Under the pieces are notes generated by a model, which ran no database searches, was not told where the DNA came from, and was given only the letters and a program-made list of their open reading frames with translations. A stretch of DNA of 64,000 nucleotides from Glycine soja (taxonomy: Eukaryota; Streptophyta; Magnoliopsida; Fabales; Fabaceae). The stretch covers positions 8,140,817-8,204,816 of the forward strand of contig NC_041002.1 in NCBI RefSeq assembly GCF_004193775.1, given 5' to 3'. How positions within the stretch are numbered: position 1 is the first letter of the stretch; every line of letters begins with the position of its first letter. The translations under genes were made by a program, and so were the position numbers. Shown here in pieces: positions 25,060 to 36,556 of the stretch.

Positions 25060-27268
25060 GTTGGTGCTTCTCTATTTCGTTTTATTAAAGGAAAAGGGTA
25101 AAAACTAGTTTTCAATTTTTGTTTTGCATAATGGAATTAATAACAACATTGCTTAGCCAACTTGAAGTAGATAAATTTTAGATAAAGAGAGGCTCAATAT
25201 GACAAATAGAAACTGGCAGGGAAAGAATCTGAAAATGTAGACTTTTATTGCAAGAACAGGCTCATCCAATGTGAAGGAGAATGAATTAAAATCTTAGAAT
25301 GTATAAGCTTCTTAGGATTACAGAAGAATCCTACGATCACAAGATTGTATAAATCTTTCCTCTCTATTTGATAAAATTCCCCGACCCCTCACTAAACACC
25401 CTCTACCTTTATTTATATACAACTTTCCTTTCAATTTTGTTATGACAGAATATTCTCCCTTGGCCCTCCTTTTGTTCCTATTATACACTTTTTTTTAAAG
25501 ACTATTATATACGTTTCTAATAAGAGGTCTAACAGACATGGGTGAAAGTGATAAAGAAAAATAATTTTCTTACAATTGTAAGAGGGACAAGAGAAAAGAG
25601 TGTGCTTTGATAATATACGCTGAAAAGAAAAATTATGCATCTTAGGAGTTTTAAATAGTTTTGACTTGAGATTCATGTTGCCAACACCATGTGGTAAGTG
25701 GGATACAATTACACAAATCTTGTTGCTATTGTTATTATCAGGGGAAAGGTTAGAATATTGTGCTTATGATGTGTAAAGTAGATTATTTGCATCTTATTAT
25801 GCTTAATACTGTTTCAGGGGATCCACACAGAAAAAGATAGAAGAGGATATAGGGGTTAAAATCATAATAGCTACTTCAAAAGAAGAGGATTTTGTTAGTA
25901 AGTTTTGGGTTTACTTAATTTGCTACCTATCTTGTGTAGATCAGCTTTGAAATAGTTATCATTTTATCTTGTTTGTGTTTTAATTTTGATTATTGTTATT
26001 CTTTGAGATTTTTAAGTTATAGCTGATTGACTTGACTTGAACATAACTCTCTTTTATTCAAAAGAATAGATTGAGTGTGTTGACATTTGACAATCATAAT
26101 GATGTTGTAGGTCTTTGGTTCAAGTTGAGTTTCTTCACTCTATAGAAACAAAAGTCCAATTTCTTTAAAAGGCTAGAACATAATTATGTTTGACATGAGC
26201 ATGAGTCTTATATTGATTGAGTATGAGATACAGAACTTTAGTTCAAAGTAGAAGTTCCCCCATCCTTAATTGCCTGGCTTTCTGGAGTGGGATCTCCTCT
26301 AAATAATTATTATTCTCATATCATTTGAGTGGATAACAAAACTTGCTAAGACATATTCATATTACCTAGTAACCAATCATTTTCATGGCTAATAAATTTA
26401 ATTTATCAAATAGAAACTCAACAAGGATCAAATATTTATGCTTTACTTCAAATAACAACTTGTTCTATTAATCTTCTTCTTCCTTCCCCCATGATTCATC
26501 TTCAATATGAAATTTTGCTGATTTATGTTGCACTTTTGCAGACCTGGGTATTGACAAATCCATATTCATCAAGCCTAAAACCTTTCACCTTACAATACTC
26601 ATGCTTAAGCTATGGAACAAAGAGCGAATTAAGACAGCCTCTGAGGTCTTGCAGGTAAGTTTTATTAAATTCAACCTGATAATTTATTTTGAGAATTAGA
26701 ATTTTGTATTTACGTTTGTAGCTGTGTAGAGTATCTCCTCAAAAGTTATGGAAGCCTTGGATAATCAGCCTCTCTCTATAAGATTAAAAGGACTAGTATG
26801 TATCTACTTTGAGCTCCATTTTTCTGATACATTATTCAGATGAATTCCTACTGGAGCTTATCTGTTTACAAGATATACAATGACATTCTGAAAGTATCTA
26901 AACAGTATAAAAGTTAAAAAGTTGATATTTATAAGTTTTTTGTTTGTTATTAACAATCTCAAAAGTTTTATGTTTAAAACCTTGTTAATAAGATGTTCAT
27001 TATTTATAGCATTGCATCATGAGATGTTAATCCTAATACTCATGTCACCTTAGCCTTCATTGAAAGATTTCTGGTAGCACTTTATGTCTGCTAGAAACTT
27101 TTACCATTAAAATTGACCTCTGTGTAATTTTTTAATATCTTTAATGAGGGAAACATATGCTTAATCTTGTAGGGATGCATGAAAGGTTCTTTGGCAAAAG
27201 CCCGTGTTCTGTATGCTCCTGTGGAAGAGACTAGCAGTAAGGATCATCTTTTACGTGTCTGTCGCATG

Positions 27269-27315
<47 letters not shown>

Positions 27316-27618
27316 TAGGGGGTTTAACTAAGAAATTTCAAATAGATCAGTAACCTATTTTCAAATATATTAATTGTTAAATTTCTTTTATACCCTTATG
27401 CTTATTGTCAAGTCTTTGATCATACTCATTGATGGAAAAAATTATTCCTTAAATTATGTGTAGTGTCATTAAATATAGATTTATGTGCATTTTGTTTGTA
27501 ATAGTAATAGAAAAGTGCAATTTTGTTTGTAGTTTTAACCGTTTTCGGTGATCATCTTGATTTTTTCTCTTGTTTTATAGCTACACACCACTGTGATGAA
27601 CGCAAGGCATAGGAAAAG
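25060..27618 (+). pseudogene. Captured ASCC1-like gene fragment (KH plus 2H RNA-ligase-like), several exons
   Basis: Six exon pieces keep splice signals and one continuing frame. They are 25060-25097 (VGASLFRFIKGKG), 25818-25897 (GSTQKKIEEDIGVKIII, a KH GxxG region), 26542-26654 (DLGIDKSIFIKPKTFHLT...LKLWNKE), 26730-26795 (SSKVMEALDNQPLSIRLKGL), 27173 to about 27267 (MKGSLAKARVLYAPVEE) and 27581-27618 (LHTTVMNARHRKR). This is the order of plant homologues of activating signal cointegrator 1 complex subunit 1. The exons between KH and ligase-like parts, and both protein ends, are missing. Exon 5 runs into a TA repeat. Introns are kept, so capture was from genomic DNA. Confidence 0.85.
27272..27313. 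repeat. (TA)n microsatellite
   Basis: About 42 bp of alternating TA at the end of the fifth captured ASCC1-like exon. Confidence 0.95.
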
Positions 27619-27629
27619 GTGCTACTCGA

Positions 27630-28663
27630 TCTACTCGATCCCCTATAAGTGTGTTACAAGACATTGAAAAAGTTGATAAGGTGAGACATATTCACAGAGA
27701 ATAACAAGATGGCAGCATGAATGGGTTTCTTTTTTTTTTCTCATTATTATTATTATGGATGATAAAAACTAATTAACAATATTGTCTCTTTGTTGGGTAC
27801 ATGATCATCATTATTATGCTATCAGGCCATTGATGGGCGTAACGTGTACAACATACTAGAGCCATGCTACCATTTCCCCGATGCTGCCACAGCCAAAGAA
27901 AATGGAACCTTACCAAAGAGTTTCAAGCAATTAGGGGTTATTGAGAGGCATCTCCTAGTGAGAAAGAGAATGTTTGGTAGAGCTTGGCCTTTTAGAGCAC
28001 CAGTCAAACCTGGTCTTTTTACATTATGGCCCCAATTGGCTCAAACTAGCATGTCGCATGTGTTGTAAGTTATCAATTGTGTCTCTATATTATGATTAAT
28101 CTTGTTTATATAATCAAGTATGTTGTGGCCAAATCTTGTTAATTAGTGAAGCTTTTAGAGAGTCTTGACTCAATCATAGCTAGTGCAACATTTTCTCTTT
28201 AATCCATAGCTAATTTAAATGTGAAGATAAGAAAAAATTTTAAGTGATTCAATATTATCATGGTCCCTATTTATCTCTATGACACCTGATTGGTTAATAT
28301 TATTAATTTTTCTTGTAAATTAATAAATTTATATACATGTCACGTAGAGATCGGTTTAAACTACGAATAGGTAATGTATTATAACTGAAGTGAAATGATA
28401 AAATTAATTTTTCTTTTGATTTGGAAAAGAGTAGAGTGATGAAGTAGCGAATTCATGGCTAAACAACGTTGCAGTCAGGAAAGCCATTCATGTTGAATTG
28501 GTAGGTAATCACCATAATTAGTATTATTAATTATGTTTTATTTTAACAGTTAAGGTAATAAATAACCGAGGATTTATTTCTATACATAACATCCTGCATA
28601 GGAAAAAGTGGCGGGTCCGTGGGAATTATGTACTAATCAGGCTTACTATAAGGCACTTATTTT
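27630..28663 (+). pseudogene. Captured serine carboxypeptidase-like (SCPL, S10) fragment
   Basis: Four exon pieces are visible. 27630-27680 ends VLQDIEKVDK. 27826-28064 holds AIDGRNVYNILEPCYHFPDA and SFKQLGVIERHLLVRKRMFG. 28435-28500 encodes SDEVANSWLNNVAVRKAIHV. 28602 to about 28663 encodes EKVAGPWELCTNQ, then jumps to YYKALIF. This is the middle of a plant secreted S10 carboxypeptidase of the SCPL20-like group. The segments holding catalytic Ser, Asp and His are absent. An internal deletion removes the residues between WELCT and the ALIF strand. Introns with GT-AG ends remain. Confidence 0.85.
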
Positions 28664-28769
28664 CAAGTGGCAACTACAATCTTGAATTTCAATAATACTA
28701 ATTAGAACTTAGTGCTTATATATATATACACATATGGACCATATTGTGTCTATATCTCTCGTTTTCTAA

Positions 28770-28988
28770 ATGTGGAATGATCGACAGCGAGACCTATTAA
28801 TTATGTGTGAAGAGTGTTATTCAAGTACACATTGCAGGACCCCCCTTTCTTCTTGTGGGGTTCCATTTACACGTTGTGAGTATCCATCCCTTCTAACAGA
28901 AAAGGAAAAAAGAAATGGAGTGAAGGATTGTTTCATGGTCCTCATCTTCTTCCATCAGATCTTGGAAGGGCTCTTTCCATAGCCATGG
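28770..28988 (+). other. Unassigned captured sequence between SCPL and LIM pieces
   Basis: A 70-residue frame (28770-28982) has several Cys (MCEECYSSTHC) but no family I recognise. GC content is higher than in the flanks, so it may be another exon piece. Confidence 0.25.
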
Positions 28989-29073
28989 TAATCTGGTTCA
29001 TCAGTTATCTGCTGATGGCACTGCTTACCACAAAGCATGCTTCAAGTGCTCCCATTGCAAAGGAACCTTGAAG
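28989..29073 (+). pseudogene. Captured LIM-domain exon fragment
   Basis: The frame NLVHQLSADGTAYHKACFKC continues SHCKGTLK and ends at an AAG|gtagtt donor. It matches the central half of the first LIM domain of plant WLIM-type proteins (actin-bundling/nuclear), with the H-x2-C-x2-C zinc ligands visible. Only about 28 residues are present. The first zinc ligands and the second LIM domain are absent. Confidence 0.75.
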
Positions 29074-29548
29074 GTAGTTTTGATTTTAGTTCCTTCCATT
29101 TTTTTGCTTTTCTCTTATAAGTTGCATTGTTTGTTTAATTTAATGCATTGTGAACATTTTTCTTCATCCTCAAAATTTTGGTCTATTTCAAAGATCTTTG
29201 TTTTAGTTTAAATGCTGGCATTGACTGACGCATATATAAAAAATCCCACAACAAAAGATAAATATTTAGAGAATGGATAAGGTTACTTGATTGTTGTAAT
29301 ACATTATTAGTTCTTATGATATTAAACACATTTATTAAGCATAATGTCTTTTGATACCGCAAGAAGTTGCATTATTGGTTTTTCTCTAATAACCTAGAGT
29401 GGCCAAAATGACCGTGTTCTTGGGATTCCTAGCAGCAGTGTTAATAGTGTGAACTACATGCCAAATGATTAAGGGAAATGGATTGTGATGAAACTGAAGA
29501 GTATATCCCTGCTTCTTAATATCAATTTGTCTTAATAATTTTATCTTG

Positions 29549-29571
29549 ATATTATTATTATTATTATTATT

Positions 29572-29612
<41 letters not shown>
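29549..29612 (+). repeat. (ATT)n followed by (GTT)n microsatellite
   Basis: Compound trinucleotide repeat, ATT units to about 29573 and then GTT units. Confidence 0.95.
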
Positions 29613-30314
29613 AGCAACTCTCATGTTACCAAGTTAAATTCTTGATTAATGAATATGTTTTTAAGTAAAACCACTTATAAGTTTAGGAAATTAGATGGAA
29701 ATTTTCTCTCTGAGAACTAATTCATCTTGTAGTTAGTTATTTTAACTTAGTCATTGTTGATGCAATAGGAAGTAGTGGCTTGGACTTGAAGGTGCCACCT
29801 TAAACTTAAAACATTATGCAGTTAGTTATTTTAACTTAGTCATTAACTAGTTCTTTTATTTAAACAAACTAACCCAGGTGTGCCAGTTGTATATGCTGGA
29901 TTTTGTGCTCTAATGATCACTACTTATCAGCTATTTGTCTTATTCACAGGTGAATTTTTTGTCATTGTTTGAGTTTGACCATTTTTTCTCCATATTGCTC
30001 CTTTTTTCACAAGTGATAATTATTTGTTTGTTTGACCAGGAAAACAAGTGTAATGACTTTGTTTGGCTAAATAATAATGTTATATCATCTGAAAATTTCC
30101 CTTTGAAAGAATTGTTAATGTGGCACATACATTTTGAATGAATAGCATGATTTATATGACTAAAGAAATCAAATCCTTGACATTTAATGCATGATTGGAC
30201 TAGGAATGAAAATTTGTAAATAACGTTGTTATCTTGCAGCTTGAAAGTTCTATTATTCATATTCAATTGTATATTTTTTACATGCTAGTAATTTATTTCT
30301 TGGTCAACTGACAG

Positions 30315-30387
30315 ATATGGGCTTTACAAGACGACATAGTCTTCTTCATTGGAGGGAAAACTAACAGAGCAAAGATGGAATTTAAAG
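30315..30387 (+). other. Exon-like segment, unassigned
   Basis: A GACAG acceptor and an AAAG|gttagt donor flank a 73-bp block whose open reading includes DDIVFFIGGKTNRAKMEFK. It is probably a further captured exon. The source gene was not recognised. Confidence 0.35.
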
Positions 30388-30547
30388 GTTAGTTATTATG
30401 TCTTCTTAAATTACCACATATTAATTGGTAATTTTTATTAATTAAATTTTTATTGAACATAGTTAACCAATTAAATTTTTATGAAGCAAAAAAAATAGCC
30501 AGAGGAATTGAATATGTTGTAAGGTTTTTTTAATTTTCTTTAAAAAA

Positions 30548-30960
30548 GAAATTCTAAGACGGTTCTTTGAAAAACTGTTTTAGAATGTTTACATTCTAAG
30601 ACGATTTTTCCGAAAAATCGTCTTAGAATCCTAAAATTATTTTATTTTTTTTGTTTAAAAAAACATTCTAAGACGGTTCTGTGAAAAATCGTCTTAGATT
30701 GTAGGCATTATAAGATGATTTTCTGGATAGTCGTCTTAGAATCCTAAATTTATTTTAATTTTTTTAAAAAAATTATATTCTAAGACAGTTCTTAGAGAAC
30801 TAAGACGGTTCTCGAATTTGATCATTCTAAGACGGTTATTTTCCTGATAATCATCTTAGAATGTGTAGCTTTTCTAAGACGGTTTTTTAAGAACTGCCGT
30901 TAAAAATTTTGACTTTCTACGACGTTGGCTACAAATACGGTTCAAAACCGTCTTTAAAAG
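30548..30960 (+). repeat. CACTA-like subterminal repeats
   Basis: TTCTAAGACGGTT or close variants occur about eight times in plus orientation and several times inverted (AACCGTCTTAGAA-like), with short perfect hairpins such as CGATTTTTCCGAAAAATCG at about 30601-30619. Such arrays bind transposase in CACTA elements. Confidence 0.75.
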
Positions 30961-30999
30961 TGTCATAGAATTGATGTAGAATCATCTTTTTGTAGTAAG

Positions 31000-31998
31000 A
31001 ATATGATTTTGAATCGTTAGTAATGGAAACTAGGAATCATGGGATTTGATAATGAGACACCTCACATATACATCACATAGGAAACATTGTCCTAGGTCCA
31101 TGAAATCTTTATAGGTAAGCCTAGCACGAAAAAGGTAAGCACACTTAAATTCTATTTGCTTCATTATTTCCTGCGTATATTGACTCATCATAATCTTTGT
31201 AGGTGACCACATAAGAGTTTGGCTTCAAGAAGGCCATTGAAGGTTCCAAATTCTAACATGAATATTCCTCGTCTTAAGCTAGTGAACATCAAGAAGAGTG
31301 TTTAGCTAGAGAGAAAATGAGAAGTTTATAATTATAAATATTGTGATAGGGAAACACAATATTTTTATGTATAGATTATTGACTAAAGTGTCGTACTTAT
31401 GAGTATTTATTTATCAATTAAATGGATTTTATAAAATTATATGAACTTATTATTTGAAGGCGTAGATAAAAATGAAACTATTTTTTTTTCTTTTTATAAC
31501 ATTTTAAATCATATAAGGTTGAAAATACAATGAAATATTCTTAAAAAACAAATAAATCAAAATTAATGGAAATTTTAGTTCTAAAAGAATAAAATACAAA
31601 TCTATCTGCTATAACTTCTACAACTTGGGAAGTTGATTTTACTATTCGTAGCATTTAGTTATTTTTTTAATTTTAAATTCATCTAATTAGAGGTTGGTCG
31701 AAGAGAGTATGTACTAAACTGTTGATCAAGAGAGAGTACGTGCCAACATTATATTTAGAGAGTACATGCTAACTAACATTGCATAGTGCATATTTTTTTA
31801 AAATTTTATTAAATTCATGAAATTTATTTTATCATAAAAATTTTAAATCATTTCTTAAATAACATTATATATTAATAAAAGGATTTCTAAATTCTTCCTG
31901 TGCTATTGTTAGAATTAGATTTTTTTTATAAAAATATAATTATTTTGATGTATCTAGAGAGAAATTATTCAAGATTTTTTTATTTGATAAGGTATTCT
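31000..31998. other. Intergenic stretch between CACTA-like element and copia 2
   Basis: No assigned gene. A minus-strand frame at 31030-31212 (for example QYTQEIMKQIEFKCAYLFRA) reads like protein and has open sequence before it, but I cannot place it in a family. The rest is AT-rich. Confidence 0.35.
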
Positions 31999-32206
31999 TG
32001 TTGGCTTTCTATATTCTATAACCTTTGTAGCTGTTCTTTAATGGTTAATAATCATCTTTATTATTAGAATATAGGTTACAACTGTTGGGTTTCTCTCTTT
32101 AATGATCATTTGATTATTACTATGTAATGTTTGCCTATAAAAGGCCTCATATTATTCTGAATAAAATCATTCACTCTTCATATCTCTACCTTCTCTTTAT
32201 TCTACA
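31999..32206 (+). repeat. 5' LTR of copia element 2
   Basis: This 208-bp LTR has a TATAAAA promoter motif at 32136-32142, followed by AATAAAATCATTCACTC before its end. Confidence 0.93.
32136..32142 (+). promoter_or_regulatory. TATA box in copia 2 LTR
   Basis: TATAAAA within TTGCCTATAAAAGGCC, in the usual LTR promoter position. Confidence 0.6.
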
Positions 32207-32207
32207 G

Positions 32208-32220
32208 TGGTATTGAGAGC
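32208..32220 (+). other. Primer-binding site (tRNA-Met type, diverged)
   Basis: TGGTATTGAGAGC directly follows the LTR and resembles the copia primer site TGGTATCAGAGC with changes. Confidence 0.75.
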
Positions 32221-32324
32221 TAGGTTAAGAGAAAGGCAGCAGTCCAAGGGAGTGAAAGAGATAGTAGTCCAAAAGTGTGAGAAAAAAGGAGAGAGAAAGA
32301 GAGAAGAAAATAATTGTCCCACCA

Positions 32325-35300
32325 ATGGCTTCGGAAAATTTTGTTCAACTGGTCATTCCACGTTTTGATGGTCACTATGATCATTGGAGCATGTTGATAT
32401 AGAATCTCCTACGATCCAAGGAGTTCTGGCAGGTTGTTGCAGATGGTGTGGCAACACCAAGTAATGACGTAGCTCTTACAGATGCACAACAAAAAGAGTA
32501 TGAAGTGATGAAATTGAAAGACTTAAAAGCCAAAAATTATTTGTTTCAAGCCATTGATCGTTCTATTCTTGAAACTATTCTTTGCAAAGATATTTCCAAG
32601 GAAATTTGGGATTCAATGAAGAAAAAATATCAAGGCTCCTCACAAGTGAAACGTGCTCAACTTCAAGCGTTGAGAAGAGACTTTGAAGTCCTTCAAATGA
32701 AAGAAGGTGAGCCAGTAACTAATTATTGTTCAAGAACCATGGGTATTGCTAACAACATGCGATTTCATGGTGAGAAAATGACTGACACAACCATTGTTGA
32801 AAAAATTATACGCTCATTAACACCAAAATTTGATTATGTTGTATGCTCAATTGAAGAGTCAAATGATATTGATGATCTTTCTCTTGATGAGATTCAAAGT
32901 TCTTTATTAGTACATGAACAAAAGATGAACAGAAGTTCAACAATGAAGGAGCACGCATTGAAGGTTTCTACCAATACTCATTCCAACAACTTTAAAGGAA
33001 GGGGTAGAGGTAAAGGTAGAGGAAGAGGGCATAGAGATCGAGGAGATAGAGATTTCAGCAATAATTCTTAAGACAATAATGATCAATTTCAAGGCAATGG
33101 TAGAGGAAGAGATCATGATAAATCAAAGGTACAATGCTATAGATGTCATAAATTTGGTCATTATGCCTCTAATTGTTATACTAGATTGCCTAATCTTAAA
33201 GAAAAAGGGGAAAGTTCAAATTTTATCAAGGAGAAAGAAGTGGAAACCTTATTGATGGCTGTTGAAGATGCAAAAGACAGCGAGACAGAAATATGGTATG
33301 TAGACACTAGTTGTAGTAATCACGTGAGTGGAAATAAGTCATCTTTCTCATATTTAAATGAAGATTTTCATTCCACTGTTAGCTTTGGTGATTGTTCTAC
33401 TGTAAAAGTGATGGGAAAAGGTGATATTAAAATAAAAACTAGGAATGGTTTTGTAGAAACAATTTCTAATGTGCTCTATGTCCTTGACTTGAAAAGCAAC
33501 TTATTAAGTGTTGGTCAATTGCAAGAAAAAGGTTATGAAATTTTTATTAGTAAAGGTACTTGTGAAATTTTTGATCTTGTTCGAGGTGCCATTGCAGTTA
33601 TAAAAATGAATTCAAACAGGTTATTCCCACTAAAAATTGAAAGCATTCATTCTAGTTTAATAGCCAAAGATATGGTTTCTACTTGGTTGTGGCATTATCG
33701 TTATGGTCATTTGTGTTTTAGTGGATTGAAGACCCTTGAACAAAAAAATATGGTGATAGGCCTTCCATAAATTACTGCTCCTTCTCAAGTTTGTGAAGAA
33801 TGAGTTGTTAGCAAACAACATCGTTCTCAGTTCCCTAATGGAAAGTCATGGAGAGCAAAATGTGTTTTGGAATTGATTCATTCAAATATATGTGGTCCAA
33901 TAAATCCTTCTTCCAATGGAGGTAAAAAAATACTTCATTACTTTCATAGATGATTTTTCTAGAAAAACTTGGGTCTATTTTTTGCAGGAAAAATCTGAAG
34001 CTCTCTCTTCATTTAAAAGCTTCAAAGCTCGAGTTGAAACAGAATCCGAAAAGACTATTAAGTCTCTTCGAACAGACCATGGTGGAGAGTATTGCTCAGA
34101 TGGATTTTCTACTTTCTGTGTAAATCATGGAATCCGGAAGGAATTGACAACAACATATACACCACAACAAAATGGTGTCTCAGAGAGGAAAAATAGAACC
34201 ATTCTCAACATGGTACGGTGCCTCTTGACTAAGAGTGGCGTTTCAAAAGAATTTTGGCCTCAAGCTGTTAATTAGAGTGTGCATATTCTAAATAGAAGTC
34301 TTATATTTGCTGTGAAAAATATGACACCAGAGGAGGCATGGAGCGGAAGAAAACCAACAGTGGACCACTTCAGGATATTTGGATGCATTGCTTATGCCCA
34401 TATTCTAGATAAGAAAAGATCAAAGCTTGATGATAAAGGTGAAAAATGTATCTTTCTTGGTGTTAGTGATCAGTCAAAAGCGTATAAATTGTATAATCCT
34501 ACCACTAAAAAGATCATTATTAGTCATGATGTTGTTTTTGATGAAGAAAGATTTTGGGAAAATAATATAGATGAAACAAAGCAAATTCTTGCAAACTTTG
34601 ATGAAGATAATGAAAATGAAGAGTTGCAAACAATGTAGCTAGAAGAACAACGAATTCCAGCAATCATAGTTAAAGATGAAAGACCTCAACGAGCAAGAAG
34701 AAGGCTTGCATGGATGTCTGATTATGAGGTAACAGGAATCGAAGATCCCATTACTCATTTTGCTTTGTTTTCAGATTGTGACCCTACAACTTTTGAAAGT
34801 GTTGTCAAAGAAGAAAAATGGAGAAAAGTGATGGATGATGAAATTGATTCCATTGAAAGAAATGATACTTGGGAGTTGTGTGATCTTCCAAATGGACATA
34901 ATACCATAGGAGTGAAATGGGTTTTCAAAAAAAAAATTGAAAGAAAATGGTGAAGTGGATAAATATAAGGCATGCTTGGTGGCCAAGGGTTACAAGCAAC
35001 AGTATGGGGTTGACTGCACAGAAGTGTTTTCACTAGTTGCAAGACATGATACAATCAGGTTAGTAGTTGCACTAGCAGCACAAAATGCATGGCCTATATT
35101 TCAACTAGATGTAAAGTCAGCATTCTTACATGGTTATTTGGAGGAATAGGTATTTATTTATCAACCCCCTGGTTATGTGAAAATTGGAAATGAGCACAAA
35201 GTTTACAAATTAAAAAAGGTTCTTTATGGACTAAAACAAGTCTCTCGAGCTTTGTATAGTCACATTGAGTCTTATTTCATAAAAGTTGGTTTTACAAAAT

Positions 35301-36322
35301 GCCCCTATGAGCATTCATTGTTTATTAAATATGATGAAAAAGGAAAAATGCTCATAGTATGTTTATATGTTGATGATCTTATATTTACTGGAAATTGTAC
35401 TCTCATGTTTGATGAATTCAAGAAGTCTATGATGAATGAGTTCGAAATGACTCATCTTGGCATGATGCATTACTTTTTGGGTATAGAAATAGTGCAATCA
35501 GATGTTGGAATTTTTCTTTCTCGAAAGAAATATGTGAGAGATATTTTGGACAGATTTCAGATGCATAATTGCAATTCTGTATACACTCCAGTTGAGTGTG
35601 GTTTCAAGTTGCACAAAGATCCTGAAGGGAAGAAAATAAACAGTACACTTTATAAACAGATTGTGGGAAGCTTAATGTATCTAACTGCAACTAGGCCTGA
35701 TATAATGTATTTTGTAAGTTTGATTAGCATGTACATGGAGAATCCTACAGAAATGCATTTACTTGCTGCTAAAAGAATCATTCGCTACTTGCAAGGAACA
35801 AGAGAATTTGAACTGTTTTATAAGAGAGGTGAAAAATTCAATTTGTTGGGATTCACTGATAGTGATTATGCTGGAGATTCAGATGACAGGAAAAGTACTT
35901 CTGGCTATGTTTTTATGATGGGGTCAACAGCGATCTCTTGGTCATCACGGAAGCAACCCATTATCACTTTATCCACAACAGAAGCAAAATTTATAGCAAC
36001 TTCAACATGTGCTTGCCAAGCAATTTGGCTAAGGAATATTCTTGAAGAAGTTCACTTCAAGCAACAAGGTCCAACTCTCATCTATTGTGATAATAGTTCC
36101 ACCATAAAGTTGTCAAAGAATCCTATTATGCATGGAAGAAGCAAGCACATAGATGTGAGATTTCATTTTTTAAGGAACCTATCAAATGAAGAAATTATTG
36201 ATCTTATCTACTACAAGAGTGAAGAGCATATTGTTGACATCATGACCAAACCATTGAAGTTGTCTGCATTTCAGAAGCTAAGGAATTTGCTTGGAGTCTG
36301 CAAGCTTAATGAATCTCATTAA
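32325..36322 (+). pseudogene. Copia gag-pol polyprotein, broken
   Basis: The frame starts at ATG 32325 (MASENFVQLVIPRFDG) and ends at TAA 36322. Domains in order are Gag, a CCHC knuckle (CYRCHKFGHYASNC, about 33134-33175), protease (WYVDTSC, with Thr where relatives have Ser), GAG-pre-integrase (WHYRYGHL), integrase (IDDFSRKTWVYF and later QQNGVSERKNRT), reverse transcriptase with YVDD at 35366-35377, and RNase H (GDSDDRKSTSGY). Seven in-frame stops are seen, at about 32397, 33069, 33768, 33804, 34273, 34636 and 35147. There are two frameshifts, at A-runs near 33925 and 34935. All catalytic regions remain recognisable. Confidence 0.93.
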
Positions 36323-36359
36323 ACTGATAGTTTGCAAACTTTCAGTTTAAGGAAGAATT

Positions 36360-36556
36360 TGTTGGCTTTCTATATTCCATAACCTTTGTAATTGTTCTTT
36401 TAATGGTTAATAATAATCTTTATCATTAGAATATAGGTTACAACCGTTGGGTTTCTCTCTTTTATGATCATTTGATTATTACTATGTAATGTTTGCTTAT
36501 AAAAGACAAAATAAAATCATTCACTCTTCATATCTCTATCTTCTCTTTATTCTACA
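36360..36556 (+). repeat. 3' LTR of copia element 2
   Basis: This 197-bp copy is preceded by a weak purine tract (AAGGAAGAA). It has lost about 12 bp (CTCATATTATTC region) relative to the 5' LTR. Confidence 0.93.

Larger units (their letters stand above)
23470..30999 (+). mobile_element. CACTA-like element with captured host gene fragments
   Basis: The left end is CACTACTACAAAAC at 23470. The right end (30986-30999) reads TTTTTGTAGTAAG, whose reverse complement CTTACTACAAAAA matches the CACTA-type terminus imperfectly. A dense subterminal array of TTCTAAGACGGTT in both orientations precedes the right end, as expected of CACTA transposase-binding repeats. No transposase is present. The 7.5-kb interior carries parts of at least four unrelated genes with introns, on both strands. 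The terminal mismatch leaves room for two adjacent elements rather than one. Confidence 0.5.
31999..36556 (+). mobile_element. Ty1/copia retrotransposon 2, both LTRs and TSD present
   Basis: LTRs at 31999-32206 and 36360-36556 begin TGTTGGCTTTCT and end ATTCTACA. The five bases ATTCT occur immediately before and after the element, a perfect target duplication. A primer site and the gag-pol order protease-integrase-RT-RNase H are visible. The LTRs differ by roughly eleven substitutions and two indels by eye (about 5-6 percent), so the insertion is not recent. The polyprotein is broken, so it is non-autonomous. Confidence 0.95.

Noticed and set aside
32397..35149. Possibility that stops in copia 2 reflect programmed readthrough
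   Set aside because: There are seven stops and two frameshifts at scattered, non-boundary positions, which fits mutational decay.
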